Source: UBA7960 sp964348755
GTDB taxonomy: Bacteria; Bacteroidota; Bacteroidia; Bacteroidales; UBA7960
Assembly (NCBI GenBank): GCA_964348755.1
Contig: CAYGDW010000048.1
Location: forward strand, 1 to 22,286
Direction: 5' to 3'
Length of the DNA stretch: 22,286 bases
Part shown: piece by piece, positions 1 to 8,016 of the stretch
How positions within the stretch are numbered: position 1 is the first letter of the stretch
Layout of the letters: every line of letters starts with the position of its first letter
Position numbers and translations under genes: made by a program
Notes under the pieces: model-generated
What the model saw: the letters and a program-made list of their open reading frames with translations, nothing else
Told to the model about the DNA's origin: nothing
Databases searched by the model: none

Positions 1-73
1 TTTGAACAATGAGAAGTTCAAAAATAATAATGTTGAGATTGTTCTTAGTAAAAGTTTTTGCCAGGAATCGCTG

Positions 74-114
74 TATAAGCTAATAAGCAAGTAAGCTTAT
101 AAGCTAATAAGCTT
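74..114. repeat. Tandem 15-bp direct repeat with internal dyad
   Basis: The 15-mer TATAAGCTAATAAGC occurs at 74-88 and again at 98-112, a period of 24 bases. The second copy is embedded in a dyad, AAGCTTAT (93-100) against ATAAGCTT (107-114). The repeat lies about 30 bases upstream of the -7 element for the lipoprotein gene, so it could be a regulator-binding site. It could also be debris of a repeat array. Bases 1-193 hold no gene that I can see. A 7-bp hairpin, TTTGAAC (1-7) with GTTCAAA (16-22), is cut by the window edge. Confidence 0.6.
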
Positions 115-143
115 CAAGCAACGTATTAAATGTATTTATTTTT

Positions 144-151
144 TAACTTTG
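144..151 (+). promoter_or_regulatory. Putative -7 element for the lipoprotein gene
   Basis: TAACTTTG matches the Bacteroidetes -7 consensus TAnnTTTG exactly and ends 42 bases before the ATG at 194. No clear TTTG is present at the -33 position, so the call rests on the -7 box and its placement. Confidence 0.5.
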
Positions 152-193
152 TGCGAATTTTTAAAAAACAACTATAATTAAAACTTACGGAAA

Positions 194-688
194 ATGAAAA
201 AATTTGCGTTGGCCATATTAGCATCATTGATACTTTTTGCTTGCGGGCAGCAGGCCTCAAAGCAGGATAAAGTTGCTGAAACAGTTGCCATTTCTACCCT
301 GATGGCCAATCCCGTTGATTTCGAGAACAAGGAAGTTCGTATAGAAGGTATAATTAACCACATTTGCCGCAATAGTGGCGACAAAATGCGGGTTGCCGAA
401 ACTGCTGGCGAGGGTTTGAGCGTAATGGTTATGCTTGGCGAACTTGCTGCGCAGTTCAATGCTGAATTTGAAGGCAAGGAAATTTCGGTGGTTGGTGTTG
501 TTAAAACCAAAATTCGCAATATTGATGCGCTTGATACAGCTCATGCCCATCCCGAAGGCGAAGAGCACAAGCACGAGGGAGGTCATGAGTGCACATCGAC
601 AACTGAAGCCATTGTTAAAATGGAAGCCGCTGGTATTAGTCCGGATGTGATAGCCTTTTTGGAGATAAAAAGTTTTGAGCTTAAATAG
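194..688 (+). CDS. OB-fold-like lipoprotein with histidine-rich tail
   Basis: A 164-residue exported protein. It has a lipoprotein signal peptide (residues 1-16, lipobox LFAC, lipidated Cys17), so it is likely anchored in the inner or outer membrane. Residues about 30-112 read as a small beta-barrel of the bacterial OB-fold type: VxIEGIINHIC, then an SVMVML strand, then EISVVGVVKTK. A Cys (58) follows the first strand, as in DUF4920-like proteins of this phylum. Residues 117-133 hold five His, several acidic residues and a second Cys (133), which suggests metal binding; that is inference. A hairpin terminator follows, so the gene is probably transcribed alone. The next gene encodes a PepSY-type membrane protein, which would fit a shared role in metal handling. 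The exact substrate is unknown. Confidence 0.85.
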   Translation: MKKFALAILASLILFACGQQASKQDKVAETVAISTLMANPVDFENKEVRIEGIINHICRNSGDKMRVAETAGEGLSVMVMLGELAAQFNAEFEGKEISVVGVVKTKIRNIDALDTAHAHPEGEEHKHEGGHECTSTTEAIVKMEAAGISPDVIAFLEIKSFELK

Positions 689-708
689 GGCAATACCATA
701 TTAAATTT

Positions 709-733
709 AAGCCGGCCTTTGTGCCGGTTTTTT
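709..733 (+). terminator. Rho-independent terminator after the lipoprotein gene
   Basis: The left arm AAGCCGGC (709-716) pairs with GCCGGTTT (723-730), with one G-U pair, around a 6-base loop, and a run of T follows. It sits 20 bases after the stop codon. Confidence 0.8.
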
Positions 734-759
734 ATTTAAAAAAGATTCGTTTTCTTAAT

Positions 760-767
760 TATTTTTG
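760..767 (+). promoter_or_regulatory. Putative -7 element for the PepSY-type gene
   Basis: TATTTTTG fits TAnnTTTG exactly and ends 18 bases before the ATG at 786. An alternative TTG start at 765 falls inside this element, which argues for initiation at 786. Confidence 0.45.
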
Positions 768-785
768 GTCAACAAAAATGCAACC

Positions 786-1340
786 ATGAATCTACGCAAA
801 ATAAACCGTGCCATACATCGCGATCTGGGCTATTTCTTTTTTGGAATGGCCATAATATACGGCATATCGGGTATAGCAATGAATCATCGCCACCAATGGA
901 ATCCAAATTATATAATTACTCAGGATACTTTTCAGCTTAGAAACCCTCTGGCTGAATTGAGTGGCAGGGAGTTGTCGCTTTTTTTTCTTGAGCAGGTTGG
1001 CGAGTTAAATAATTACCGCACTCAGATATTAAGTGGCGAAAGCCTGAGAATTTTTATTGAAGGCGGAAGCCTGAGTGTTGACCTTGCAACTGGCCATGCA
1101 AGTATTGAGAAGATACGCCGGAGACCTGTATTTTACCAGGTAAACTTTTTACATAAAAACACACCTCAAAGGCTATGGACCTGGTTTAGCGATGCTTTTG
1201 CCGGAGGGCTTATTTTGCTGGCCTTCACCGGTCTGTTTATACTAAAAGGAAAAAACGGGATTACCCGCCGAGGCGCAATAATAACTTCGGTAGGGGTAAT
1301 TATTCCTGTAGTGCTGCTATTTATGTATCTGAACGGCTGA
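786..1340 (+). CDS. PepSY-associated transmembrane protein
   Basis: A 184-residue membrane protein. One helix lies near residues 16-33, a non-cytoplasmic region of about 100 residues follows (34-135), and two C-terminal helices lie at about 136-153 and 164-182. The N-terminal pattern INRAIHRDLGYFFFGMAIIY followed by NHRHQW is typical of PepSY-associated TM proteins, a group often linked to iron or siderophore reduction and respiratory chemistry. His11, His34, His36 and His123 could be haem or metal ligands, which is inference. I chose the ATG at 786 because the in-frame TTG at 765 overlaps a promoter element and adds only seven residues that do not look like protein. It has its own promoter after the upstream terminator. 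The downstream neighbour is convergent. Confidence 0.8.
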   Translation: MNLRKINRAIHRDLGYFFFGMAIIYGISGIAMNHRHQWNPNYIITQDTFQLRNPLAELSGRELSLFFLEQVGELNNYRTQILSGESLRIFIEGGSLSVDLATGHASIEKIRRRPVFYQVNFLHKNTPQRLWTWFSDAFAGGLILLAFTGLFILKGKNGITRRGAIITSVGVIIPVVLLFMYLNG

Positions 1341-1392
1341 AAAAAATTAGCCTATGCCATGTATGTGCAATACCAGCCCTACCTTTTAGCGC

Positions 1393-3270
1393 TTACCTTT
1401 TTTTGATTTTCTGAGGCCCAATCATATTTTCAGGAAGCAAAAGCTCATCGAGTTCCTTTCGGGTAAGCAGTCCTTTTTCCAGCACCAGATCATAAACGCC
1501 TTTGTTTTGTTCAAGGGCTTCTTTGGCCACCTGAGTGCAAATTTCATAACCAAGCACCGGATTCAGGGCCGTAACCAGCCCTATGCTGTTCATCACCATT
1601 TCGCGGCAGCGTTGTTCGTTGGCCGTAATCCCCTTTACACATCGGTGCAAAAAGGTGGTCATACCATTTTTCAGCATTTCGATGTTTTGAAAAAGGCTTT
1701 GTACAATTATTGGCTCCATTACATTAAGCTCGAGTTGCCCTGCCTCTGCTGCAAGGGTAACAACCAAATCGTTTCCAATTACTTTAAATGCGATCTGATT
1801 TACAACTTCTGGTATCACCGGATTTACTTTTCCTGGCATTATGGAAGAGCCTGGCTGCATGGGTGGAAGGTTTATTTCGTTAAAACCTGCTCTTGGCCCT
1901 GATGACAGTAGTCTTAGATCGTTTGAAATTTTTGAAAGTTTTACAGCCAACCTCTTCACCGCCGACGAATACATTACAAATGCGCCGGTGTCTTGTGTGG
2001 CTTCAACCAAATTGATGGCCAGCACCACTTCCATGCCGGTAATGCGCCTGAGGTGTTCGATAACCTTTTCGCTGTATTCGGGTTCGGCATTAATACCTGT
2101 TCCAATGGCCGTTCCGCCCATATTAACTTCCAGAAAAAGCTTCGCGTTTTCATTAAGCCTGCTTATTTCTTCTTCAAGGGTGGTGGCATAGGCGCCAAAG
2201 GTTTGGCCAAGTGTCATAGGCACAGCATCCTGCAATTGGGTGCGGCCCATTTTTATTATTTTTTCAAATTCTTTTTCTTTTTGCCTGAATCCTTCAATAA
2301 GGCTTTCAAGCACCTCAACCAGTTTCTTGTTGCTGTTTATCAGTGCAAGTTTTATGGCGGTGGGGTAGGCATCGTTGGTCGATTGCGAAAGGTTTACGTG
2401 GTTGTTTGGGTGACAATACTTATACTCTCCCTTTTGGTGGCCAAGTATCTCAAGCGCCCGGTTGGCAATTACCTCATTGGCGTTCATATTTGTAGAAGTG
2501 CCAGCTCCGCCCTGTATCATATCGACCACAAAATGCTGATGGTATTTTCCGTTAATAATTTCGTGGCAGGCCCTTACAATGGCATTGGCAATTTTGGTAG
2601 GAAGCAATCCCAGGTCGTGGTTTGCTCTTGCCGAAGCCATTTTTACCACGGCCAGAGCCTCAATCAGCAATGGGAAGAAGCTAAGGGTAACCCCGCTGAT
2701 ATTGAAGTTTTCTATAGCTCTAAGGGTTTGAATTCCATAATAGACTTCGTGGGGCACATCGCGATATCCCAAAAGGTCGTGTTCCTTTCGGGTGCGGCCC
2801 GATTCGTACTGAGCGGCAACATTTACCAGGCGCATATTGCTTTGGCGCATACGCCTCGAAATAATTTGCGAAATACGCATAAACACCTTCAGGGCAACCT
2901 TTGGGTTGGTTTCAAACAAAGCCTTAAACTGCTTTCCACTTAGGCAAAGTACCTGCGAATCTTTCAAAGCACGGGCATTGGTGCTGTGTGGGGCATCAGA
3001 TATCATGGTACCCTCTCCCAAAAAATCAAATTTCCCGAAGAACGACAGACGCTTTTCTTCCCCGTAAGGGGTGCGCTTAAAAAGCTCCACTTCGCCATCG
3101 TAAATCAAATAAAGAAACTTTTCGCCCGGCTCGTTTTCAGAAAAAAGAAAATCGCGGGCTTTGAACTGACGGGTTTTAATTTCATTTAGAAAAGGCGCCA
3201 GTTCAGTTTCACTCAACTCGCAAAACAACTCAACACTTTTTAAAAATCGCTTGATTTCTTCAGGCTTCAT
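1393..3270 (-). CDS. aspA: Aspartate ammonia-lyase with N-terminal cyclic-nucleotide-binding domain
   Basis: A 625-residue fusion. Residues about 1-150 form a Crp/CAP-type CNB domain (GEVELFKRTPYGEEK, then FDFLGEG). Residues about 160-625 are a full-length lyase of the aspartase/fumarase superfamily, which normally converts L-aspartate to fumarate and ammonia in the cytoplasm. The lyase carries GTSTNMNANEVIAN (257-270), NLSQSTNDAYPTA and the mobile catalytic loop GSSIMPGKVNP (474-484). The following VIPEVVNQ is typical of aspartase, not of fumarase. No DNA-binding helix-turn-helix is present, so the CNB domain more likely controls the enzyme than transcription. In its phosphate-binding cassette, the Arg expected nine residues after the conserved Glu86 is His95, so cAMP binding is doubtful. 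The gene stands alone between convergent and divergent neighbours. Confidence 0.93.
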   Translation of the reverse strand: MKPEEIKRFLKSVELFCELSETELAPFLNEIKTRQFKARDFLFSENEPGEKFLYLIYDGEVELFKRTPYGEEKRLSFFGKFDFLGEGTMISDAPHSTNARALKDSQVLCLSGKQFKALFETNPKVALKVFMRISQIISRRMRQSNMRLVNVAAQYESGRTRKEHDLLGYRDVPHEVYYGIQTLRAIENFNISGVTLSFFPLLIEALAVVKMASARANHDLGLLPTKIANAIVRACHEIINGKYHQHFVVDMIQGGAGTSTNMNANEVIANRALEILGHQKGEYKYCHPNNHVNLSQSTNDAYPTAIKLALINSNKKLVEVLESLIEGFRQKEKEFEKIIKMGRTQLQDAVPMTLGQTFGAYATTLEEEISRLNENAKLFLEVNMGGTAIGTGINAEPEYSEKVIEHLRRITGMEVVLAINLVEATQDTGAFVMYSSAVKRLAVKLSKISNDLRLLSSGPRAGFNEINLPPMQPGSSIMPGKVNPVIPEVVNQIAFKVIGNDLVVTLAAEAGQLELNVMEPIIVQSLFQNIEMLKNGMTTFLHRCVKGITANEQRCREMVMNSIGLVTALNPVLGYEICTQVAKEALEQNKGVYDLVLEKGLLTRKELDELLLPENMIGPQKIKKR

Positions 3271-3314
3271 GGGTTTTAGCTATTTTTTAAAAAAAACAAC
3301 ATTTTTCATTCCTG

Positions 3315-3322
3315 CAAAGTTA
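3315..3322 (-). promoter_or_regulatory. Putative -7 element for the CNB-aspartase gene
   Basis: On the minus strand this reads TAACTTTG, an exact TAnnTTTG match identical to the element at 144-151, 44 bases upstream of the start codon. No obvious -33 box was found. Confidence 0.5.
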
Positions 3323-3395
3323 GTACGATTTGCCAATGCCCGGTTTTTCTGGTTATGATATGGTTTAAAGCATGCATTTGGCTTTAGTTTATCTT

Positions 3396-3430
3396 TTTGC
3401 CAAAAGCAAGCTATTTTTTTATGAAATTTG
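3396..3430 (+). promoter_or_regulatory. Possible ettA promoter
   Basis: TTTG (3396-3399) is followed after 23 bases by GAAATTTG (3423-3430), which has one mismatch to TAnnTTTG. The spacing is slightly longer than usual. If this is the promoter, transcription starts near 3437 and only the ATG at 3456 remains available for ettA. Confidence 0.3.
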
Positions 3431-3455
3431 CATGGTTAAAAAATTAAGGCAAAAC

Positions 3456-5138
3456 ATGAGCGACGACAAGAAAATCATTTTCTCGATGGTTGGTGTGGGT
3501 AAGGTATTTCCGCCCAACAATAAGCAGGTTCTTAAAGATATATACCTTTCGTTTTTTTATGGAGCCAAAATAGGCATTATAGGTTTGAATGGCTCGGGGA
3601 AATCGACACTGTTGCGCATTATTGCCGGTGAGGAAAAATCTTTTCAGGGCGAGGTGGTCTTTTCGCCCGGGTATTCGGTGGGTTACCTTGCACAGGATCC
3701 CTTGGTTGACTCTACAAAAACCGTTAGGGAAATTGTGGAAGAAGGGGTGCAGCAGCTTGTTAATGTTTTGAAGGAGTACGAGGAGGTGAATTTGAAATTT
3801 GCTGAGCCCTTGAGCGATGAGGAAATGACAAAGCTTATAGAGCGTCAGGGTGAGTTATCAGACCTGATTGAACAGCACAACGGCTGGGATTTAGACAGCC
3901 GCCTAGATCGTGCCATGGATGCCCTTCGCTGCCCCGAGCCCGACACCCCGGTAAAAAACCTCAGTGGAGGCGAACGCCGCCGTGTAGCCCTGTGCAGGCT
4001 GCTTTTGCAGGAGCCCGATATTTTGTTGCTCGATGAGCCTACCAACCACCTTGATGCCGAAAGCGTGGAGTGGCTCGAGATACATTTGCAGCAATACAAG
4101 GGAACCGTAATTGCCATAACCCACGACCGCTATTTTCTTGACAATGTGGCAGGCTGGATACTTGAGTTAGACAGGGGAGAAGGTATTCCCTGGAAAGGAA
4201 ACTACTCTTCGTGGCTCGAACAAAAAGCCAAACGCCTTGAATTGGAGGAGAAATCGGAAAGCAAGCGACGCAAAACACTTGAACGCGAACTTGAGTGGGT
4301 GCGTATGAGCCCCAAAGGGCGGCATGCAAAAGCCAAAGCAAGGTTGAGCGCATACGACCGCCTGCTAAATGAAGATGTAAAGCAAAAGGAAGAACGCCTC
4401 GAAATTTTTATTCCGAACGGCCCGCGTCTGGGCAGCAAAGTAATTGAGGCTCACAGCTTAAGTAAAGCTTTTGGCGATAAACTGCTTTTCGAAAACCTTG
4501 AGTTTTCGTTGCCTCCTGCCGGAATCGTTGGCATAATTGGGCCAAATGGAGCCGGAAAAACTACCCTTTTCAGAATGATTATGGGCCAAGTTGCGCCCGA
4601 TAGCGGCTCATTCAGCCTGGGCGAAACTGTTAAGACAGCTTATGTTGACCAGGCCCATGCCGAAATTGACCCGGAAAAAAGCGTCTGGGAAGTAATTTCG
4701 GGCGGACACGAAACCATAAACCTGGCCGGCAGGCAAATGAACAGCAGGGCTTATGTAGCCCGCTTCAACTTTACCGGTGCCGACCAGGGCAAAAAATGCG
4801 GAGTGCTTTCGGGCGGCGAGCGTAACCGTCTGCACCTGGCAATGACCCTAAAAAGCGAAGCCAACGTGTTGCTTTTGGATGAGCCAACCAACGATATTGA
4901 CGTAAATACCCTGAGGGCACTTGAAGAAGGCCTCGAAAACTTTGCCGGCTGTGCCGTAATCATTACGCACGACAGATGGTTTCTGGACAGGGTAGCCACA
5001 CATATACTCGCATTTGAAGGCGATTCGCAAGTATGCTTCTTCGAAGGAAGTTACTCGGATTATGAAGAAAACAAAAAGAAAAGGCTTGGCGATACTGCTC
5101 CAAAAAGAATAAAGTACAGGAAACTGAAAGCAGATTAA
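3456..5138 (+). CDS. ettA: Energy-dependent translational throttle protein EttA (ABC-F)
   Basis: A 560-residue cytoplasmic ABC-F ATPase. In E. coli, EttA binds the ribosomal E site and gates the first peptide bond according to the ATP/ADP ratio. Two ABC domains are visible. The first has Walker A GLNGSGKST (43-51), signature LSGGE (169-173) and Walker B with LLDEPTNHLD (191-200). The second has GPNGAGKTT (362-370), LSGGE (451-455) and LLDEPTNDID (473-482). The linker at about 255-305 (RELEWVRMSPKGRHAKAKAR) is the tRNA-interaction motif characteristic of EttA. The ATG at 3456 gives the family's usual length and N-terminus (KKIIFSMVGVGKVFPP). Upstream in-frame starts at 3372 and 3432 add residues with no family counterpart. 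The stop codon overlaps the stop codon of the convergent gene. Confidence 0.95.
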   Translation: MSDDKKIIFSMVGVGKVFPPNNKQVLKDIYLSFFYGAKIGIIGLNGSGKSTLLRIIAGEEKSFQGEVVFSPGYSVGYLAQDPLVDSTKTVREIVEEGVQQLVNVLKEYEEVNLKFAEPLSDEEMTKLIERQGELSDLIEQHNGWDLDSRLDRAMDALRCPEPDTPVKNLSGGERRRVALCRLLLQEPDILLLDEPTNHLDAESVEWLEIHLQQYKGTVIAITHDRYFLDNVAGWILELDRGEGIPWKGNYSSWLEQKAKRLELEEKSESKRRKTLERELEWVRMSPKGRHAKAKARLSAYDRLLNEDVKQKEERLEIFIPNGPRLGSKVIEAHSLSKAFGDKLLFENLEFSLPPAGIVGIIGPNGAGKTTLFRMIMGQVAPDSGSFSLGETVKTAYVDQAHAEIDPEKSVWEVISGGHETINLAGRQMNSRAYVARFNFTGADQGKKCGVLSGGERNRLHLAMTLKSEANVLLLDEPTNDIDVNTLRALEEGLENFAGCAVIITHDRWFLDRVATHILAFEGDSQVCFFEGSYSDYEENKKKRLGDTAPKRIKYRKLKAD

Positions 5139-5572
5139 AAAATTCGGGTGGTAAAGATTTGCGGGTGGTAAACAACCCGTTTATGGCGCCTCAAATCAGG
5201 GATTCCTAAAACAACAGCACAAATTAAGAAAATAACAACCCCCGATAGAAAAAGGTAAATCCCGGTATGCTGATCCCAGTACCAGCTTTTTGAAAAACCA
5301 ATAAAAAAGTTTTCGTAAACCAAATGCAAGATGGGAAACTCAACCTTCCAGATAATTGATGAGAAAATATCAATAAGAGCAATAAATAGCAGGGCAAAAA
5401 AACCAACAATATAAGCAAACAAAACAATAATGGTTTTTAAAAATGAGTTTATCAATTTTATAATACAGATATTGTGCAATTGGTCTGTTTCAAAAACTTC
5501 CTTTTCATTAAGCCATAATGTACCAAGCAAAACCAAGGAGGCTATCAGCAAAAGTGAGCTCAATGTTTTCAT
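5135..5572 (-). CDS. Small hydrophobic membrane protein, unknown function
   Basis: A 145-residue protein that I do not recognise. Hydrophobic segments at about 5-20, 45-70 and 104-123 predict two or three membrane helices; the first could be a signal anchor. A basic tail follows (RRHKRVVYH). The gene is convergent with ettA and their stop codons share two bases. A minus-strand TAATTTAG upstream is a weak -7 candidate. The case for a real gene is the plausible membrane topology, an ATG start and the lack of any other gene in this 435-base stretch. There is no family match to confirm it. Confidence 0.6.
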   Translation of the reverse strand: MKTLSSLLLIASLVLLGTLWLNEKEVFETDQLHNICIIKLINSFLKTIIVLFAYIVGFFALLFIALIDIFSSIIWKVEFPILHLVYENFFIGFSKSWYWDQHTGIYLFLSGVVIFLICAVVLGIPDLRRHKRVVYHPQIFTTRIF

Positions 5573-5714
5573 TTTGGTTTCAAAAAAAATTCAGGAAATG
5601 AAGTGCTAAATTAACGAATAATATTTTGGTGCAATGCGGTGTTATAAGCTGAAATACAAATAATTAATGGTTTTACGCTGAGTAAAACCCTGATTTCTTC
5701 AAAACCCAAAATGT

Positions 5715-5722
5715 TACCTTTG
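5715..5722 (+). promoter_or_regulatory. Putative -7 element of the transketolase operon
   Basis: TACCTTTG is an exact TAnnTTTG match ending 21 bases before the ATG at 5744. A weak TTTC at 5694-5697 is the only -33 candidate. The same octamer serves the ABC operon at 19476. No gene is visible in 5573-5743. Confidence 0.55.
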
Positions 5723-5743
5723 TAATTTTAATAAGCAACAAAT

Positions 5744-6586
5744 ATGACAGATTTGAATAAACTTGAAATGGTCGCAACCCAACTAAGGAGAGATGTTTTA
5801 AGAATGGTCCATGCGGTACAGTCGGGCCATCCAGGTGCTCCATTGGGATGTGCCGAGTTTTTTTCGGCCATGTATTTTTCGGTGCTTCGCCACTCTCCTA
5901 ATTTCGATATGAATGGCCAGGGACAGGACCTGTTCTTTCTATCGAGTGGCCACCTTTCGGCAGGTTGGTATAGTGTGCTTGCCCGTAGTGGCTATTTCGA
6001 AAAAGCCGAACTGGCCACCTTTCGAAAAATAAACAGCCGGCTTCAGGGGCATCCGGCCACCGATGAAGGCTTGCCCGGTGTAAGGGTAGCCAGCGGTTCG
6101 CTGGGGCAGGGCCTTAGCGTAGCCTGCGGGGCTGCTCTAACTAAACGTCTTAACAACGACCCTTGCCTTGTTTACTGCCTGATGGGAGATGGCGAACTGC
6201 AGGAAGGACAGGTTTGGGAGGCGGCAATGTTTGCTCCAGGGCGAAATATTGACAACCTGATTGCAGTGGTCGATTACAACGGCCAGCAAATTGATGGCCC
6301 GGTAGAGGAGGTTATGCCTTTGGGAGACCTGAAAGCCAAATGGGAAGCCTTTGGTTGGCAAGTACTCGAAATGGATGGCAATAACATACACGAAATTCTT
6401 GTTACCCTAAAAAAAGCCAAAATGCTTTGCGGAAACAAAAGGCCAGTTGTTATTCTAATGAAAACCATTATGGGCAAAGGGGTTGACTTTATGGAAGGCT
6501 CGCACAAATGGCACGGAAGCCCACCCAACGACGAGCAACTTGCCAAAGCCCTTGCCTGCCTCGATGAAACCCTGGGCGACTACTAA
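5744..6586 (+). CDS. Transketolase, N-terminal (ThDP-binding) subunit
   Basis: A 280-residue subunit of a split transketolase. Together with the product of 8017-8976 it transfers two-carbon ketol units between sugar phosphates in the non-oxidative pentose phosphate pathway, in the cytoplasm. The ThDP/Mg motif starts at GDGE (148-151) and ends at Asn179 in DYNG. Other family blocks present are SGHPGAPLG (27-35), SSGHLSAGWY (67-76), GHPATDEGLPGVRVASGSLGQG (102-123) and GKGVDFMEG near the C-terminus. The length matches N-terminal subunits. It is the first gene of a closely spaced run. The partner subunit is not next to it but one gene further on, beyond a VWA gene. Confidence 0.95.
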   Translation: MTDLNKLEMVATQLRRDVLRMVHAVQSGHPGAPLGCAEFFSAMYFSVLRHSPNFDMNGQGQDLFFLSSGHLSAGWYSVLARSGYFEKAELATFRKINSRLQGHPATDEGLPGVRVASGSLGQGLSVACGAALTKRLNNDPCLVYCLMGDGELQEGQVWEAAMFAPGRNIDNLIAVVDYNGQQIDGPVEEVMPLGDLKAKWEAFGWQVLEMDGNNIHEILVTLKKAKMLCGNKRPVVILMKTIMGKGVDFMEGSHKWHGSPPNDEQLAKALACLDETLGDY

Positions 6587-6612
6587 TTTCTTAAACCAAA
6601 ATCAAAAATCTT

Positions 6613-7989
6613 TTGGTGAAAAAAATTCTGGTCATATTGGTTTTGACTGCGCTCAATGCTGTTATGGCTCCTGCAAAGGTAAGCAGCCAGCGTGCAGCCC
6701 CCTCAACTACCAGAATTTTGGTGCTTTATGATGCATCGCAAAGCATGCTTGCCCGCTGGCAAAGCGACACCCGAATGAACATTGCCCGTAATATGGTAAA
6801 CACCCTGCTCGACAGCATTGAAACCATTGATAATACTACGGTTGCCCTAAGGGTATTCGGGCATCAGAAAAGGTATCCACCACAGGACTGCAACGATACA
6901 CGCCTTGAAGTGCCCTTTGGGCCAAACAACATTGACCGCATAAGGCAGCGGCTTCGAAGCATTCAAGCCAGAGGAACAACGCCCATAGCAGCAACACTAT
7001 TGGAAGCGGCTAACGATTTTCCGCCCTGCTCAAACTGTCGCAATATTGTTTTGCTTATTACCGATGGGCTTGAAGAGTGTGGTGGCGACCCCTGCGCAGC
7101 AGCCCGCGAATTGCATAAAATCGGATTAGAAATAAGGCCATACGTAATTGGTATAGGAAGGAATTTCAGCGATGCATTCGATTGCATTGGGAACTACTTC
7201 GACGCTTCTACCGAAGCAGGATTCAGGGTAAGTATAAACGCAATAATTTCGCAGGTGCTCGGAAAAACAAGCTCGCAAATAAACCTTTTGGACATAAACG
7301 GCCGGCCAGGCGAAACCAACGTGGCCATCACATTTTTCGACAATGAAACCAACCGCCCCGTTCAAAACATAGTTCATACCCTCAACCACCGCGGCCTTCC
7401 CGACACTGTTTTTTTTCTAAATCCGTATATTGACTACCGCATGGTGGTTCATACCACCCCAAAGATAGAACTTAGCAGTTTCACCATAACTCCGGGCAAG
7501 CACAATATCATTGCTGTTGATGCCCCACAGGGAATTCTTAATATCAAAACTGCCGGGCAGGTGTCTATGAACTACCAGGCAATTGTAAGAAAAGAAGGCT
7601 GCAGTGAAACCCTAAAGGTGCAGCAACTGGGCACCAACGAGAGGTACCTCATTGGCCGCTACGACATAGAAGTCCTTTCGCTTCCTAAGGTTTTTGTAAA
7701 AAATGTAGAAATACGGCCCAACCACACTACAAATATTGAAATACCCCAACCGGGCATTGCCGTAATAAGGTTGCAGGCGCCTGGCTTTGCCAATATTTTG
7801 CTCGAAAACGATGATGGCCTCGTACATATTTACTCCCTGCGCGAAACCGTGGCAAACGAAACCATTTACCTTCAACCTGGGTCATACAGGCTGGTTTACA
7901 GGTCGAAGGTATCAAACAACACCGGCTTTTCGACCGAGCGGAAATTTAAGGTACAACCCGGAATGACTGTAAGGGTTGATTTGAATTGA
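6613..7989 (+). CDS. Secreted VWA-domain protein between the two transketolase genes
   Basis: A 458-residue protein with an N-terminal signal peptide (residues 1-25, KKILVILVLTALNAV). A von Willebrand A domain spans about 33-220, with a complete MIDAS: DASQS (40-44), Thr122/123 in RGTTPIA, and Asp151 in ITDGLEE. The cysteines at 139, 142, 156 and 161, with one at 190, probably form disulfides, which supports a periplasmic location. The 240 C-terminal residues look like beta-sandwich repeats and include GSYRLVYRSK. No membrane anchor or sorting tail is evident. Start choice is open: TTG at 6613 or GTG at 6616, with no ATG in a suitable place. The gap is 26 bases on each side of the gene, so it is very likely co-transcribed with both transketolase subunits. 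Metal-dependent ligand binding is inferred; the ligand is unknown. Confidence 0.88.
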   Translation: MVKKILVILVLTALNAVMAPAKVSSQRAAPSTTRILVLYDASQSMLARWQSDTRMNIARNMVNTLLDSIETIDNTTVALRVFGHQKRYPPQDCNDTRLEVPFGPNNIDRIRQRLRSIQARGTTPIAATLLEAANDFPPCSNCRNIVLLITDGLEECGGDPCAAARELHKIGLEIRPYVIGIGRNFSDAFDCIGNYFDASTEAGFRVSINAIISQVLGKTSSQINLLDINGRPGETNVAITFFDNETNRPVQNIVHTLNHRGLPDTVFFLNPYIDYRMVVHTTPKIELSSFTITPGKHNIIAVDAPQGILNIKTAGQVSMNYQAIVRKEGCSETLKVQQLGTNERYLIGRYDIEVLSLPKVFVKNVEIRPNHTTNIEIPQPGIAVIRLQAPGFANILLENDDGLVHIYSLRETVANETIYLQPGSYRLVYRSKVSNNTGFSTERKFKVQPGMTVRVDLN

Positions 7990-8016
7990 CAAACTGGAAA
8001 TATAACCAACAGAAAA

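Noticed and set aside
1993..2943. A 316-codon open frame on the plus strand
   Set aside because: It is antisense to the CNB-aspartase and rich in Phe, Val and Gly, as expected from the reverse of that gene. No start signal or family pattern is present.
3372..3455. N-terminal extension of EttA
   Set aside because: The added 28 residues have no counterpart in the family and would overlap the likely promoter. The ATG at 3456 gives the usual length of 560 residues.
5146..5173. Direct repeat CGGGTGGTAAA, two copies 17 bases apart, as a regulatory site
   Set aside because: It lies inside the 3' end of the small membrane protein gene, has only two copies, and has no T-run or promoter nearby, so nothing supports a function.
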